Below, one piece after another: positions 1 through 10,726 of a DNA stretch of 64,000 nucleotides. This DNA comes from Dactylonectria macrodidyma. Lineage: Eukaryota > Ascomycota > Sordariomycetes > Hypocreales > Nectriaceae. The notes under the pieces were generated by a model that did not search any database, was not told where the DNA came from, and worked only from the letters and a program-made list of their open reading frames with translations. How positions within the stretch are numbered: the first letter of the stretch is position 1; every line of letters begins with the position of its first letter. The position numbers were made by a program, and so were the translations under genes. The DNA lies in contig JAGMUV010000003.1 in the NCBI GenBank assembly GCA_020744425.1, positions 1,860,001-1,924,000 of the forward strand, given 5' to 3'.

Positions 1-672
1 AGAGGATATCTTTTCTATGGCCCTCCCGGCACTGGAAAATCATCTCTGTCAATCGCCATTGCTGGCGAGTTTGGTCTTGATTTATACGAAGTGAAGATCC
101 CCAGTGTCGCCACGGATGCTGATCTGGAACAAATGTTTCAAGAAATTCCGCCGCGGTGTGTCGTCTTGCTCGAGGACATTGACGCTGTATGGGTGGACCG
201 CTCCAACGCCGACAAAGGAAACGATGGCAACATGGCGCCAAACTGTACCTTGTCTGGTCTATTGAACGTTTTAGACGGCGTCGGCTCTCAGGAAGGCCGC
301 ATCGTCATCATGACAACCAATCGACCAGAAGATCTGGATAGTGCACTCGTCCGACCCGGCCGCGTTGACAAGAAGGTCTTTCTCGGCAACATCAGCCAAC
401 AGTCCGCAGCGGACATGTTTGTTCGCATGTTTTCTCCCGATCTGGGCTGCACCTCGCACCTGGACATGGAGGAAATTCAAGAGCTCGCGACTCAGTTCGC
501 CAGCAAGATCCCAGAGGACACGTTTACGCCCTCTCTGTTGCAGGGGTTTTTCCAACTCCACCTAGAGAGTCCTGAGAACGCTGCTTCTAACATTGCTGCG
601 TGGGTTAAGAAAGAGCTTGTGGGGCACTCGGACAAGGACTTTGAGGTGATATCAAGCAAGAGGAAGATGTAA
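1..672 (+). CDS. BCS1-like AAA ATPase, C-terminal part (5' end outside window)
   Basis: The reading frame is open from base 1 to a TAA at 670-672 and gives 223 residues. It starts inside the Walker A motif (YGPPGTGKSS, residues 6-15), followed by Walker B (VVLLEDID), a sensor/arginine-finger stretch (TTNRPEDLD, ALVRPGRVDKKV) and a helical C-terminal lid. These are typical of the BCS1 branch of AAA ATPases. BCS1 itself is a mitochondrial inner-membrane chaperone that inserts the Rieske protein into complex III, but filamentous fungi carry many BCS1-like paralogues of unknown role. The N-terminal targeting and BCS1-specific domains lie outside the window, so the true BCS1 cannot be told from a paralogue. 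The gene converges on the small gene at 1065-1459. Family assignment is secure, exact function is not. Confidence 0.9.
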   Translation, partial: RGYLFYGPPGTGKSSLSIAIAGEFGLDLYEVKIPSVATDADLEQMFQEIPPRCVVLLEDIDAVWVDRSNADKGNDGNMAPNCTLSGLLNVLDGVGSQEGRIVIMTTNRPEDLDSALVRPGRVDKKVFLGNISQQSAADMFVRMFSPDLGCTSHLDMEEIQELATQFASKIPEDTFTPSLLQGFFQLHLESPENAASNIAAWVKKELVGHSDKDFEVISSKRKM

Positions 673-1064
673 GATGAGATTGTAAGATCAGGTGTATTTT
701 ATGTACTTTATGTGGGTGTTTTATCTATACTAGAGAGCTGGAAACAAGCCTAGCTCATTAATAACATGAAGACGTAGAGAGTAGTCAAATGACTGTCGGC
801 AATTGTCACAATTTCACTTGTAATGCCCTACAACTAGAGTCAAGCCTCCTTGCTGGAAGTTGCGAGGTTTGGGGGAATATCACGAGTCTCGGTGGGTGAT
901 TTTAAATCAATGCTCATATTAATAAATGGCTGGTATCAATGCTCCTTGCTCCCTTATGTATATCGTTCCGTCTACCCTTATTGACACATATATTGCCGTG
1001 GCGATGATCAACAACCAATAAATCACTCTTAGAAATGTATATCCTCAATAAGGTAGAAGCCAGT
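673..1064. other. Convergent intergenic interval
   Basis: This is the 3' flanks of two convergent genes. It is A/T-rich, with no coding signal or repeat that I can see. Confidence 0.6.
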
Positions 1065-1459
1065 TTAGTTGGTAGGCTTCCTCCAGCCCAAGACGTTGTA
1101 GAAGCTCTTTCGGGGGTCCTCGGCGGCACCAGTGAAGGCCTCCCGTCGGTTGGCCTCGCTGTCGGGGTTGTTGTAGGGGTCGAAGAATCGATCGAAGGTG
1201 TTTGAAGTGCGGTGGAGTTGGGAGTTGACGTAGGATCCAACGATGGCGGCTTCAAGCGTTGTTAGTTATGCTGTGGGTCGGGTTTATTGAGTTGTGTTGA
1301 GGATGGGGGGACTCACCACTTCCGAAGATCATCATCAAAGGAATGACCCTAGCGCTTTGTTAGTTTCATAAAGTCATGGAAAGTGTTTTACTCGGGGAGG
1401 AGGGATTGAACATACTTGGGCACGGATCCCCTGGGCATGGGCTGAGTGAAGGCGGCCAT
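1065..1459 (-). CDS. Small single-pass membrane protein, 86 aa, three exons
   Basis: Proposed exons on the minus strand are 1416-1459, 1317-1348 and 1065-1249. Both introns have good signals: GTATGT with ACTAACA then CTAG, and GTGAGT with an ACTAAC branch then GAAG. The spliced frame is continuous and gives 86 residues. The protein has a short N-terminus (MAAFTQPMPRGSVPK), one hydrophobic segment (about residues 17-31, VIPLMMIFGSAAIVG) and a polar C-terminus rich in Asn, Asp and Arg, ending GWRKPTN. Size and layout resemble small mitochondrial inner-membrane or respiratory-chain accessory proteins, but I do not recognise the family. It is too short for ordinary ORF calling because of its introns. 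The gene structure is well supported, the function is unknown. Confidence 0.72.
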
Positions 1460-2634
1460 TGTGAGTGGTAGTGGTAGTGGTTGGCGTGTAAGTGGTGAGA
1501 CGTTGTGTAACGAAGCAGGTTGAAGCGCAAGCGAAGAGCGGCTGCGGCTATGTATGACAGAAGCGCGAAGTTGTTGGATGTTCGTGTGAAGCTGGGATGA
1601 AAAGTGACTCGAGACTGACGACGGTGTGCCTTAAAAGCATTCGAGGATTGTATACTGGCTCGCTGGGCTCTGGCGGTTGTGGTGTATGGTGGTGCGGTAT
1701 TGCTCGACGGTTGCGTGTTGATAGTTCGACAGTGGCATGATCGCACCGCCGGTGCCCTGCTCGTAAGCCCGTTCGGGCGATTCCGGGGATGCCTCTCACC
1801 CGCCCCTGGCCCTGGAAGAGATCGAGGAACGAGATGCAGACGCGACATTTGTCCAATAAATTGAGATGATTATTTTTATTATTTCATTTGAGGTGACATT
1901 TAAAAAACCGGTTCGTAGAGTGAATATGTTGCATTCGTCGCTTGTGTACCCGTCCAGTTGGGTGGGATGGTCCGTGCCCGAACGAGTTCGCTGCTACGTA
2001 CCGGTATTTTAGGTCTCTGAATTAGAATACAGGGATATAGGGCCACTGTAACCACTGTAATCCGACCAAGATGACTGGTCAAGGCGTTCTCCAATACTGT
2101 GAACGGGTGCGCCACCGGCAAATGCGTACGGGGTATTCTAGGTACCTATTCTCGGTACCTGTCATGCTAAAATATGGCTTCATTGCAGTGGTGCCAAACC
2201 ATCCAAGGCGACCAGAAAGACGTGCTCGTTCTTCCGGCTCCGTCCGACTCAGGCTCTGACTAACTGTCGACGTGGTGCAATCGGTACAAATCGTGCAATC
2301 GGGCAACCGGGCAATTGCGAGTCGGTATGCTTTGGGCATCATGGCTGCTCCCTTGTTCCTCTTTCGGGTGCTGACCATCTGATCATCTGAGAGCTGAGGC
2401 GCGGGGGCTGCCGACAAACAAGACTACAGTACACCACTACCACTGTACGTACCTCGCCACACCCAACCATTTCCAGCCCTCACCTAGACTCACCATGGCA
2501 GATCATCAGGCTTGTGACCTTCTCGGCACGCCCAGGAGCCCAGATCCGCCCCAAGGGATCCCCCTTTGATTGGTTCTTTTATTTCGACAGATTCTGACCT
2601 CCCCGAGCGGTACAGAAAATGGCCTGCTTTAGGA
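1460..2634. other. Intergenic interval without recognisable gene
   Basis: This is the promoter side of the 86-aa gene. Open frames here are short, unlike known proteins and without splice support. No repeat or RNA gene was seen. Confidence 0.5.
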
Positions 2635-3423
2635 CTAAACCCCGCCGACCCCCTGAGGAGGATGCTCTCCATCACGTATAACCCTTGACTCTCCATTCTC
2701 CATTGCCCCAAAGATACCGTTGATAGCCCACTCTGCAATGTACTTCGTTGCGTGTTGCGCCGAATACGACGGCATGCTATACGGCAAGCACGTCTCCTGT
2801 GACATGTGCCACGCTCTTTTCCATGCCACAGCCTCCCTTGATATCCCGTGAATCCCCGGATTTTGTATCATCTCGAAACATCGTTCCAAGAAATCCTCGT
2901 CCGGCTCGTGGAGTTCCATCGCCACAACATGCCTTTGGTCCGAATCCTAACACTCACATCGGAATCGACACTAGCAATCTACTAACTAGGTCCTTCACGG
3001 CATTTTCCTGATTCAATTGCGGCTTCCTACCGTCCTAGAGAGCTCCCCCTTCCCCTCGATTAAGTCCCGAAACCCGCATGCATCTGCAACTCCACGACCA
3101 ACCCCATTCTCTCGTGGCCTACTTTCGTCGTCACCGACCGACCTGGCCGAAGTTTTAATTGCATCAATACATAGGCGACGATAAGAAACCACCAAGTTTT
3201 CTGTTGCTCCGTAATCTCGTATCCTGGGCCGATGAAACAGACACTTGAGACGTCGCCATCGTGTCTGACATGGTCAAATGCACCAGAATTGCTAACACGC
3301 AATGAATCCAGTGTCTCCTTTCTTGGTATCTATGGACCAAATGCAATACCGACAGTCCTCGCTCCTCTTCTTGAACTCCAAATTCCTACCGAAATATTCC
3401 AACAGCCGTCGTTGTAACATCAT
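2635..3423 (-). CDS. Candidate multi-exon gene, unresolved
   Basis: The 3' exon (2635-2946, 104 codons with stop) reads like ordinary protein, with MELHEPDEDFLERCFEMIQ and AWHMSQETCLPYSMPSY. It is preceded by an acceptor (GTTAG) and an 84-bp possible intron (2947-3030) whose donor is GTAGGA. Upstream, a frame running down to 3031 (core SYRRLCIDAIKTSA) joins it in phase. Another open stretch begins with ATGATG at 3418-3423, overlapping the stop codon of the neighbouring membrane-protein gene. I could not find one exon chain that satisfies all pieces, so this may be a poorly conserved gene, a decayed gene or part of a longer tail. No domain is recognised. The coordinates give the span of the signal, not a finished model. 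Confidence 0.33.
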
Positions 3424-4442
3424 TTCGTCGTACCTGGAACATTGTCCAATGCTATATTATTTTCGACATCTCCGCTTTCAGAGTTGCGCCTCTTGTGCTC
3501 ACACTCTAATTTAGAATCTGGCCCGCCAATTGTCAGTGAGGAGCCTTTCGAGGGAACCGAGGTCCGAGAGCACTTACCGCTCACGTTGTACCAGTCCTCT
3601 AAATCATTGTCAGAGGCCATACCGGCAGCCAGCAACTGGTAGATTGTGTACACAAGTTGAGCCAATGCGATGAAGAAGGGCATAAACTGGCCGGGATCCC
3701 TCAAAGAGTGGACGCCTGTGATGCCGTTCCATTTCAATGAGACCTCGACGAAGACGATGATACCAATATTGACGGTTAATTCAATTGGATGAGTAGAACT
3801 TGAGAGCCCCTCCAGTGTCTCGGGATCCATGGCATGTTGTATGACTAGATATAAGAATTTGGATAAATCTAAGAATGTCAGCTTGTCTTTTCATAGATGT
3901 TTGCGCCGAGCTCACTTACTCAGAAAGTAGGACAACCCGGCGCCAACGACGGAAATGATGGACAGGGCCTTGTTCATTCGGCGGAACCAACCCCAAATGC
4001 TCACTTTGGCAAAGAAGAAGGCATAATCATTCTTGCAAGACCTCGGCAGTATGTCCATCCCCTTCCACCAGAACCAGGTGAAGAGGGCGAGGATGCCAAT
4101 CAGCTCGCCGGCGTAGATGAGCAGCGTGATCTTGGATCCCGAGAACGGGACCCTGCATACGCCTATCTGGGCATATATCAGACCTAGAATTGGCACGACC
4201 TCGACGGGCTCAATCTCGCGGCTCGAAATGAGGCGCAAAAGGACAGTGGTGGTGGCGAGGATGAAAACAACCGTCGACTGGCCGACGCGGTCTTCGACGG
4301 GAATGATGGCGCTGATCAGTGACGATAATTGCACCGTCAGCATCTGGAAGTAGATGCCCAGCCGGTTACCCAGGCCGTATAGGTCACCGTTGCCCGGGAC
4401 AGGGCATGTTGCGATTTCTGCTAATGTTTGATTCAAGGCCAT
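3420..4442 (-). CDS. Multi-pass membrane protein, paralogue A of a divergent pair
   Basis: Proposed exons are 3920-4442, 3578-3868 and 3420-3517, giving 303 residues. Intron 1 is GTAAGT...GCTGACATTCTTAG. Intron 2 is GTAAGT...CTGACAATTGGCGGGCCAG, exactly 60 bp, so its retention keeps the frame open. The protein has about seven hydrophobic segments, an N-terminal signature GNGDLYGLGNRLGIYFQ, a central FTWFWWKGMDIL and a charged, non-membrane C-terminus of about 35 residues. The same signatures occur in the gene at 5076-5882 (GNPDLYGIGVRIGLYAQW; CWFWFTGVDQM), as does the final helix region (QFMPFFIALAQ versus QFLPLLVGTIA). The two are therefore paralogues transcribed from a shared 633-bp interval. 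Function unknown. The family looks like an uncharacterised fungal membrane family. Confidence 0.8.
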
Positions 4443-5075
4443 GATTTTTGTGGGGTTTTTTACTCGAGAATAGCGTGCTGATGATATCGCTGATGAGGGG
4501 CCGAGTCGGGCCGGGCCGTCGTTGGTGAGAAGTCGCGAAAATGTCGGGGGGTCAAGGCGCGGGCGTGGGAGGTCAATCGCCGGTACTTATGAGCGACCTC
4601 TCCAGGTACTCCAGGTAATTAGCGAGGAGGGGGCAGTTGATGAATGAAGAGTAATAACGGGTTGTGAGGTCATGGCGCAGTATGGACTGGAGGAGGCCTC
4701 GTTCTGTCACTCAAAGGTGAGGCTGTGCTGCGGTCGCCTTGGTGGCGATGTCTGTGTGGGCGCCTGGAGGACGAGACGCCTGAGACGAGGCTTTTGTGAG
4801 GCTTTTTTAGCACATGTCACTCGCTTTTGGTTCGCCTGCCGCTGAATCCCACTGCGGGTAAGGCTGAATTCGTCCCCATTTGCACTGCCACCCAATCTTG
4901 TAGCTGTGCTTAGATGGCAATCCACTCTCCAACATCTCGCTTCGTTCGATCTCAATCGCTTCCTGTTCATCTAATAAATGCGCGCTTTCACGCTGCAAAT
5001 AGCCAAATAAATATATTCGATCGACAGAACCTCTCTTCAGTGAAAAGCGACGCGACATCCTCATCATAACCGACA
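4443..5075. promoter_or_regulatory. Shared divergent promoter interval of the membrane-protein pair
   Basis: 633 bp separate the two start codons of the head-to-head paralogues. No other gene is visible. A role in co-expression is inferred from layout only. Confidence 0.45.
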
Positions 5076-5882
5076 ATGTCGCAATCCTGCAATCTAGAAG
5101 GGAACCCTGACCTCTATGGCATCGGCGTCAGGATCGGCCTCTACGCCCAATGGATGGCAACACTTCTCGTCACCCTCTTCGACCCCCGCAGCGAAGGCCC
5201 GTATCGCGTCATTAACCTCATCATGCAATGCGCCATCTTTCTAGGGCTTTGTATAGACTCGACCAACGGCGGAACCGCTGTCGGCAGCGTCATCGCACAG
5301 ATCCTACTCTGCGGATCTCTCTCCAGTTTGACCGGAAATGGAATCAGCCATGCTGGCTCGTTCTCAGGCATCTTCCGTGTACTATTCTACACCGCACTCT
5401 CGTCCTACGGCTGTTGGTTCTGGTTCACCGGCGTAGACCAGATGCGGACGCCCGAATGCTCGGAAGAGATTGTCTTCTTCGGCCGGGCCTCGATCAATGG
5501 TCCCTTTCGCGACTTTGGCAAAGCCGCCTCCATCATCGGCATCGTCATCTCAGTTGGCCTCATTGGTTGGAACATATATGCCGTGGTCCTCCGGTCGAAC
5601 GGAGACTTTCAGTACGGCCGTGCTAGTCGAGCCGGGAAGAGGCCACAAGTTGAACTATCTCTCTTGTTACTCTCCATCGGGTTGATCGCCTTTTCAGTCT
5701 GCGCCGTTGAATATCTCATCGACGTCAATAACATCTCTGAGCTATCCGACATCAATTCTGTCGGCCAATTCTTACCTCTGCTCGTTGGTACCATAGCCTG
5801 TTTTCAAACTATTCTGACGATATTTCGCCGTGGCCTCATTTGGAGAAAGAGGTGTTTATTTTTGTTCGGATGGCATCTCTGA
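5076..5882 (+). CDS. Multi-pass membrane protein, paralogue B of a divergent pair
   Basis: A single uninterrupted frame of 268 residues begins at an ATG in good context (CGACAATGTC). It has about seven predicted hydrophobic segments, with no signal peptide distinct from the first of them. The N-terminal signature GNPDLYGIGVRIGLYAQW and the central CWFWFTGVD block match paralogue A on the opposite strand, and the order of helices is the same. Unlike A, it has no introns and only a short C-terminal tail ending FGWHL. Shared ancestry followed by inversion, or an inverted duplication, would explain the layout. Intron loss in B or intron gain in A is then implied. No catalytic motif is seen and the function is unknown. 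Confidence 0.82.
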   Translation: MSQSCNLEGNPDLYGIGVRIGLYAQWMATLLVTLFDPRSEGPYRVINLIMQCAIFLGLCIDSTNGGTAVGSVIAQILLCGSLSSLTGNGISHAGSFSGIFRVLFYTALSSYGCWFWFTGVDQMRTPECSEEIVFFGRASINGPFRDFGKAASIIGIVISVGLIGWNIYAVVLRSNGDFQYGRASRAGKRPQVELSLLLLSIGLIAFSVCAVEYLIDVNNISELSDINSVGQFLPLLVGTIACFQTILTIFRRGLIWRKRCLFLFGWHL

Positions 5883-6382
5883 TTTGGGAGTTTGTAAATG
5901 GCAATCACTCAAAGGTTAAAGCAACGTCTTTATATACCTCTCAGGTATGAACGGCATTATGGGCACAAGGTTTAGGACAGGGTGGAGGATATTGGCGTTT
6001 CTGCTATTTAATATCATATCTTCATTGTTGAATCCCGTTTCACGGTATGGTTAGCAAAGCGGATCACGAGAACAAGAGAAAGAAAACCGGAGGAGTATAA
6101 AGGTTCTAGATAGAATTCCAGGACCCATTAGCCGTCTATGTTTTTCTGTAAGCAAGACAAAAGAAGTCAAGCAACTAGATTACGAACACCAAAGAATACC
6201 ACTTTGGCAAGTTACATGTGCTAGGTGGGGACGCGTATGTTGAACCAAATATGCTCCTGTGGGCTTGAACTAATGACAGGCAGTTATACAGCGTGAAGGA
6301 AAAATCTAAACGTGAGGCTATTTAGTGCGAATCCAAAATATCATGAACTATTCGAAGAAGCGATAACAGAACCCAATCGCAT
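5883..6382. other. Intergenic, 3' flanks
   Basis: A/T-rich 3' flanks of paralogue B and of the kinase pseudogene. I see nothing else in it. Confidence 0.5.
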
Positions 6383-9184
6383 TTACCGGTCCTTTTGAAG
6401 CTCTGTCTTTGACCATGGTGCCAAGATGATAGTTCCGAAGCTGTCAAGCCCTTCCTCTGCGCCTCGCTCCAGAAAGACACATTGCTCCCTATAGAAAATC
6501 TTCGGCTCACGATCCCGGTCCTTATTGTCCTGAGCGTTAGAACTACACAATATAGCTCTAGTGCAGTTTGAATCAGCACCCAGGACAAAAATAAATGACG
6601 GAATGTTAGCCAGGCCTAAATGGTAGAAAGTCATAGATTGAAGATCCACCAGCGTCCACTTATCCGCAGTCCTTCTCCTCGTCGCCGATTCATAGAAGGC
6701 GAGCAGGCCGGGCTTGAACTCCGGTCCTTCAAGCTCGTTTAGTCATCTGAACCCCTCAATGAGGAGAAACCTCCATTTCGACTTCAGGTTGTAGTCTCTC
6801 ACTCTCCTTTGAACGTCTCCTTTGGATTCTATGCGGTGTATGCGATCCCCCTTAACGCATTCGATTACCAGGCTATCTCCATACCCAAGATCTGTGACAC
6901 GGGATGTGGGCTGTATAGAGCTTGTTTGGAAGCCGCATCCGATGCCAGCCAGATCCATCACTTTCAAAGAGTCCTCGATACTGGCCGGTCTTGTGCACAA
7001 CCACCGTTCAAGAACTTCGAGTTCAGGGTTGGCCAGGAATAGTCGGACAAAGGCCTCAAAGAGGGAATCAGACGTATTCGAACGTGGCTGAAACTTGCAA
7101 AAGGCCTTTAGATCATCAATTGGTGATTTGTCGTGGTAACAAAAGTCCCAATCTCTCATCAGATGCATGATGCATACCAAACGATCCAATTCCGCCCAGG
7201 GTGAGAGGCCGTATTCGACCTGAAGGCAGCGTTCCATCATGGGCGTCTGGTGCCATAAAGCTGATGTTATCTGCGATGGGGAAAACTCGAGCTCTAGGAT
7301 GTCAGAGGTCGAGTCGCCTGTAATCACATGGAGATGAATACGAGACCTTGCAAAAGAGTGGAGGAGAAGGGACATGGCCGAGGATTTAGAATACCACGGT
7401 TCCAGGTAGTCGTAAAGGTCCGGCTCTTCAGACTCCGAGGTACTGCTTGGAAGGCTTACCGAGCACACGATGAGAAGTACAACCTCAGCGTCGCGCGCGA
7501 TGTCAACAATGTCGGAGTAATTCTCCGTATCCGGGCTCAAACAATACGCTTCAAGGCCTATTCCTCTTGCCGTCCGCTCAGCCTCGATCCTCGCCCGCTT
7601 CCAAAGGTCGCTCTGCGTGATCAAAGAACCCTCGGCCTTTTCATACTTGACAAAGACGTATGGCCCTCTGAAAGACTGACCCGAACAGCGGTAATCAGCG
7701 CCCTTGAGCTCAGAAGACTGGAGATCTCGAAGCGTGAACAGTTCTGTCTTGAAGAAGCGGGGTACTTATGGCTTGTATGAATCTTGGATGTGTCGGCCAG
7801 CAGCTCCAAGCTGACTTCTTAGTTTATTTCCTGGATGATAATATGCGGCATGCGCTTCAAACACCGTTTCGATTGGCGCAGAGGGGAGAGAGAATTCTGA
7901 GAAGAGCATGATGAGCTTCAAAACCCGTAGTATGATGAGATAGTTCGCCGTGTGGGTTTCTCTTACTTTTATATCCGGCGGTCCTGTGATCATCATCATC
8001 ATCATCATCATCATCACATGGGATATCCTCCAATTGACTTTGGACATAATTGAGCTCGCTTTCTTCATCATCAGACCATTGACTGGAGGTATCGTGTAGT
8101 TCATTTGCGGCACCCTCGTGTCGGTTTTGCTGATCTGAAGGCGGGTTTGAATCATTCAGGTGAGAGCTCTCATCCAATACTCGTGTCTCCTTTCCAGGTG
8201 ATTTCTTAGAACCAATAGAGCGTATTTGTGTAGTCCAATGCCCTGACGGCTCATGGTCAACATTTTCGAGATCCCAAGCGAGAGCCTCAACAGGGCGGGG
8301 TCGCGGTGTCAGCAACTGGATATAACTGAAATGGTTGGGAATGTCATGGAAGATCTACCTTTCCTCAATTGGGGGGGTCATCATCGGCATCATCGCAGAG
8401 CTCATGACTTACCAACCATGGATGATCCAGCCCCTCTTTCGACGTTAGCCTTGCCCTCGCCGAAGCCATCATGGCGCTCTGGACAAAGTTAATGCATTCC
8501 GGGCTGGCATTCGCATTTTCTCAATCTTCAATTGGGAAGCTCTGTGCTTTGGTAACATACTCTGATCTCTTTCTTGGTGTCTTGAACGAGACTTTGTTTG
8601 TCATCATCCTATGCGTCATCTCACCAACAGCCCACGTATCGATGGTGGGCACAGAAGCAGATCCATCTTCGTCAGTTTCACCGTCAACCCCATCAGGACT
8701 GGGAATACCAAGGACCTCGGGCGCCATGTAACCGTCCGAGCCGATACCGACCGTCATACTTCCAGTGATGCCTTCAATCCTTCTACTTATCCCAAAGTCA
8801 CCAAGCTTGACCCACCAAGACGGCCCTCTGTGGAAGACAAGGATATTTGCTGGCTTCAGATCCCTGTGTGCAAATCCAGCCTCATGCATTATATCCAAGG
8901 CCTCTACGATTTGTACAACAATCTGCCTCGCCTCCTTCTCTGGAAACGGTTTGGTCATATATCTCTGAAGATCACCATTCTCAAAATATTCCATAGCTAT
9001 AAGAAGGCTTGAGTCGCTCTCAACCCACCCAAAGGACTGGACAAAACAATGAGCATATTTTTCGTTCGAACTTCGTCATTGCTTCAAGCTCGCGATATAG
9101 CTGAGCAACGGAGGTATTCAGTCGCCTAGGAATTACTTTCACGGCTCGCAGTCGGGCTTTGGCTGTGACATCGTCGTATGGACC
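6383..9184 (-). pseudogene. Decayed protein kinase with large C-terminal region
   Basis: The kinase core is clear on the minus strand: a VAVK-type region (RLRAVKVIPRR, near 9140), HRDLKPAN at about 8868, DFG at about 8799 and an APEV-type motif near 8725. It is broken in several places. A T5 run (9058-9062) shifts the frame between the RELEAMTKFER and KYAHCFVQSF segments. An in-frame TGA at 8521-8523 is followed at once by normal kinase C-lobe sequence (SPECINFVQSAMMASA). A frame change lies between about 7990 and 7860, though this could be an intron. A TAA at 7766-7768 and a TGA at 6743-6745 are each followed by coherent sequence in the same frame. No glycine loop is found upstream of the acceptor at 9185, so the 5' end is also missing. 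An intron near 8320-8424 and an Asp-rich run (GAT repeats) are visible. The C-terminal domain is unrecognised. Confidence 0.82.
7989..8016. repeat. CAT/GAT trinucleotide microsatellite
   Basis: Eight consecutive CAT units (7991-8014) with one flanking near-unit encode a poly-Asp run in the kinase pseudogene on the minus strand. Confidence 0.95.
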
Positions 9185-10087
9185 CTATTTCCTTGACAAT
9201 GAGCAACGAAGATGATCGGTCTGACGTTTAATTTTTTTTAGGTGATGAAGAGTAGACTAGCACACAATTATTTTGTCCTCTTTTGTATTTCTTTTGGACT
9301 CCTTGGGAACTAATGCAGTACAACGTATTGACAGTAGCTCAATCCACTGCCAGTGTGGTAGTCACTAGCCTTCAGTGAAGAAATGCCGCGAGCTCCTCTA
9401 AGGATGGGTAAGGCAGGCAAAGGCAGGCATCTGGGACGGAGTATAACACTAGCCAAATGCTAAATTTGACTTTCGAACTGTTGAAATATAGGTTTCAGTA
9501 ATCTTCTAGGAGTTATCCATTTTTCCTTTTACCGCAAACTCCCACCACCCAATGCAGTCCAAGACTCCAGTACATCGAATAGTACGCTCAAGTAGAGCAT
9601 AGCAAAGTCCAAGCTCATTAAAGACACAAATTTCCTGAATCTTAATGAGTTTACTTGATCAATGATCTTTCCATGAGGTAAGTCTAGTTGAAGAAGCTTG
9701 GTCATGGTTTAGAGGAGGGGCGACCAAACTGCAGCATGTTCCACAAACAATTCGGCATATTTTAAGGGCTGCAACGTCGACGGCATACACCTTCAATGAG
9801 AAGCGCCAAAGGCAATCTTGTTTGACATGTGTCAATACAATGAATTGCGTCAATGAGCTCACATAAAAAAGAATTGTGGATAGAGCCAAGATCGCCATTG
9901 CAATGTGAGAGTGACGACAACAGCGTCATCCCCACATCATGCATCTGTGGCGCGCCTAACCCGCTCCATTGGAATCGAGATGCCCCTTCACATAAAATGC
10001 CATCCATTGCGTATCGCTTTCATGATTACCATTAAACCCGATTCTTGAAAATTACTGGCCTTCAATCTACCCTTTCTAACCCCAAAA
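9185..10087. other. Intergenic interval
   Basis: This should hold the lost first exon of the kinase pseudogene, but no glycine-rich loop is found. Short open frames around 9660-10007 are not convincing. It ends as the promoter of the gene at 10088. Confidence 0.5.
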
Positions 10088-10580
10088 ATGTCAGCCTTAA
10101 GAACCTCGAGCATCCTCTTTCGAAGGCAGCTCCGGCCCGCCACTGCGCCTTCGGCCCCACATCTCCGGCCTTCTCAGGTCCGCTTCGTCCAACACGTGCG
10201 AGATGACGGCGATCTCGGCGGCCCAGGAGGCCAGCAGCCAGCACCATCCAAGCCCGGCGGCCCCGAGGCGCTGAAGCGCAATTGGTACTTAAGCTGCTAA
10301 CATGTTCTCACAAAATCCCCTACTAATGTTCTGCAGGGTTCCCATCGGTGGTGGTGCACTACTACTCCTCGCGGCTCTCTCATATCTGTCATCGGCCGAC
10401 AAGCCAGTGAAACCAAAGGAGGCGGATCTCAAGGCAGCAATTTCCTCAGAGGTGGGGGACCTGACACCCCCATCTGCTGCGACGGCGATGGATAGGCTTA
10501 AGAATAAGGATGTCACCGCGCTTTCTGAGCTGAGTGGTCGCAAAGGCGGAGGGTCAATGGGCAGCTTTCGTGGAGAGTAG
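10088..10580 (+). CDS. Small mitochondrial-type single-pass membrane protein, 146 aa
   Basis: Two exons, 10088-10284 and 10337-10580, are separated by a 52-bp intron (GTACTT...CTACTAATGTTCTGCAG), so that W at the junction is split TG|G. The N-terminus is rich in Arg, Ser and Ala with no acidic residue (MSALRTSSILFRRQLRPA), as in a mitochondrial presequence. A Gly/Pro/Gln-rich linker follows, then one strongly hydrophobic segment (VPIGGGALLLLAALSYL) and a soluble C-terminus with Lys/Glu and a Gly-rich end. It looks like an inner-membrane-anchored protein with its C-terminus in the intermembrane space or matrix. I do not recognise the family. It is convergent with the FAD oxidoreductase gene, with 146 bp between the stops. 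Confidence 0.78.
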
Positions 10581-10726
10581 GCTAGGCAAATGATTTTCAG
10601 CATACAAGTCCCGCCCACTCAACACACAATGTCCAATTCTACAATTTTTGCGCATTACGTATTCTGACAGAGGAAAAGCAAGACGAGCGATCTCCCGACA
10701 TTGGGCAAGACACATAAAGCCTGTCA

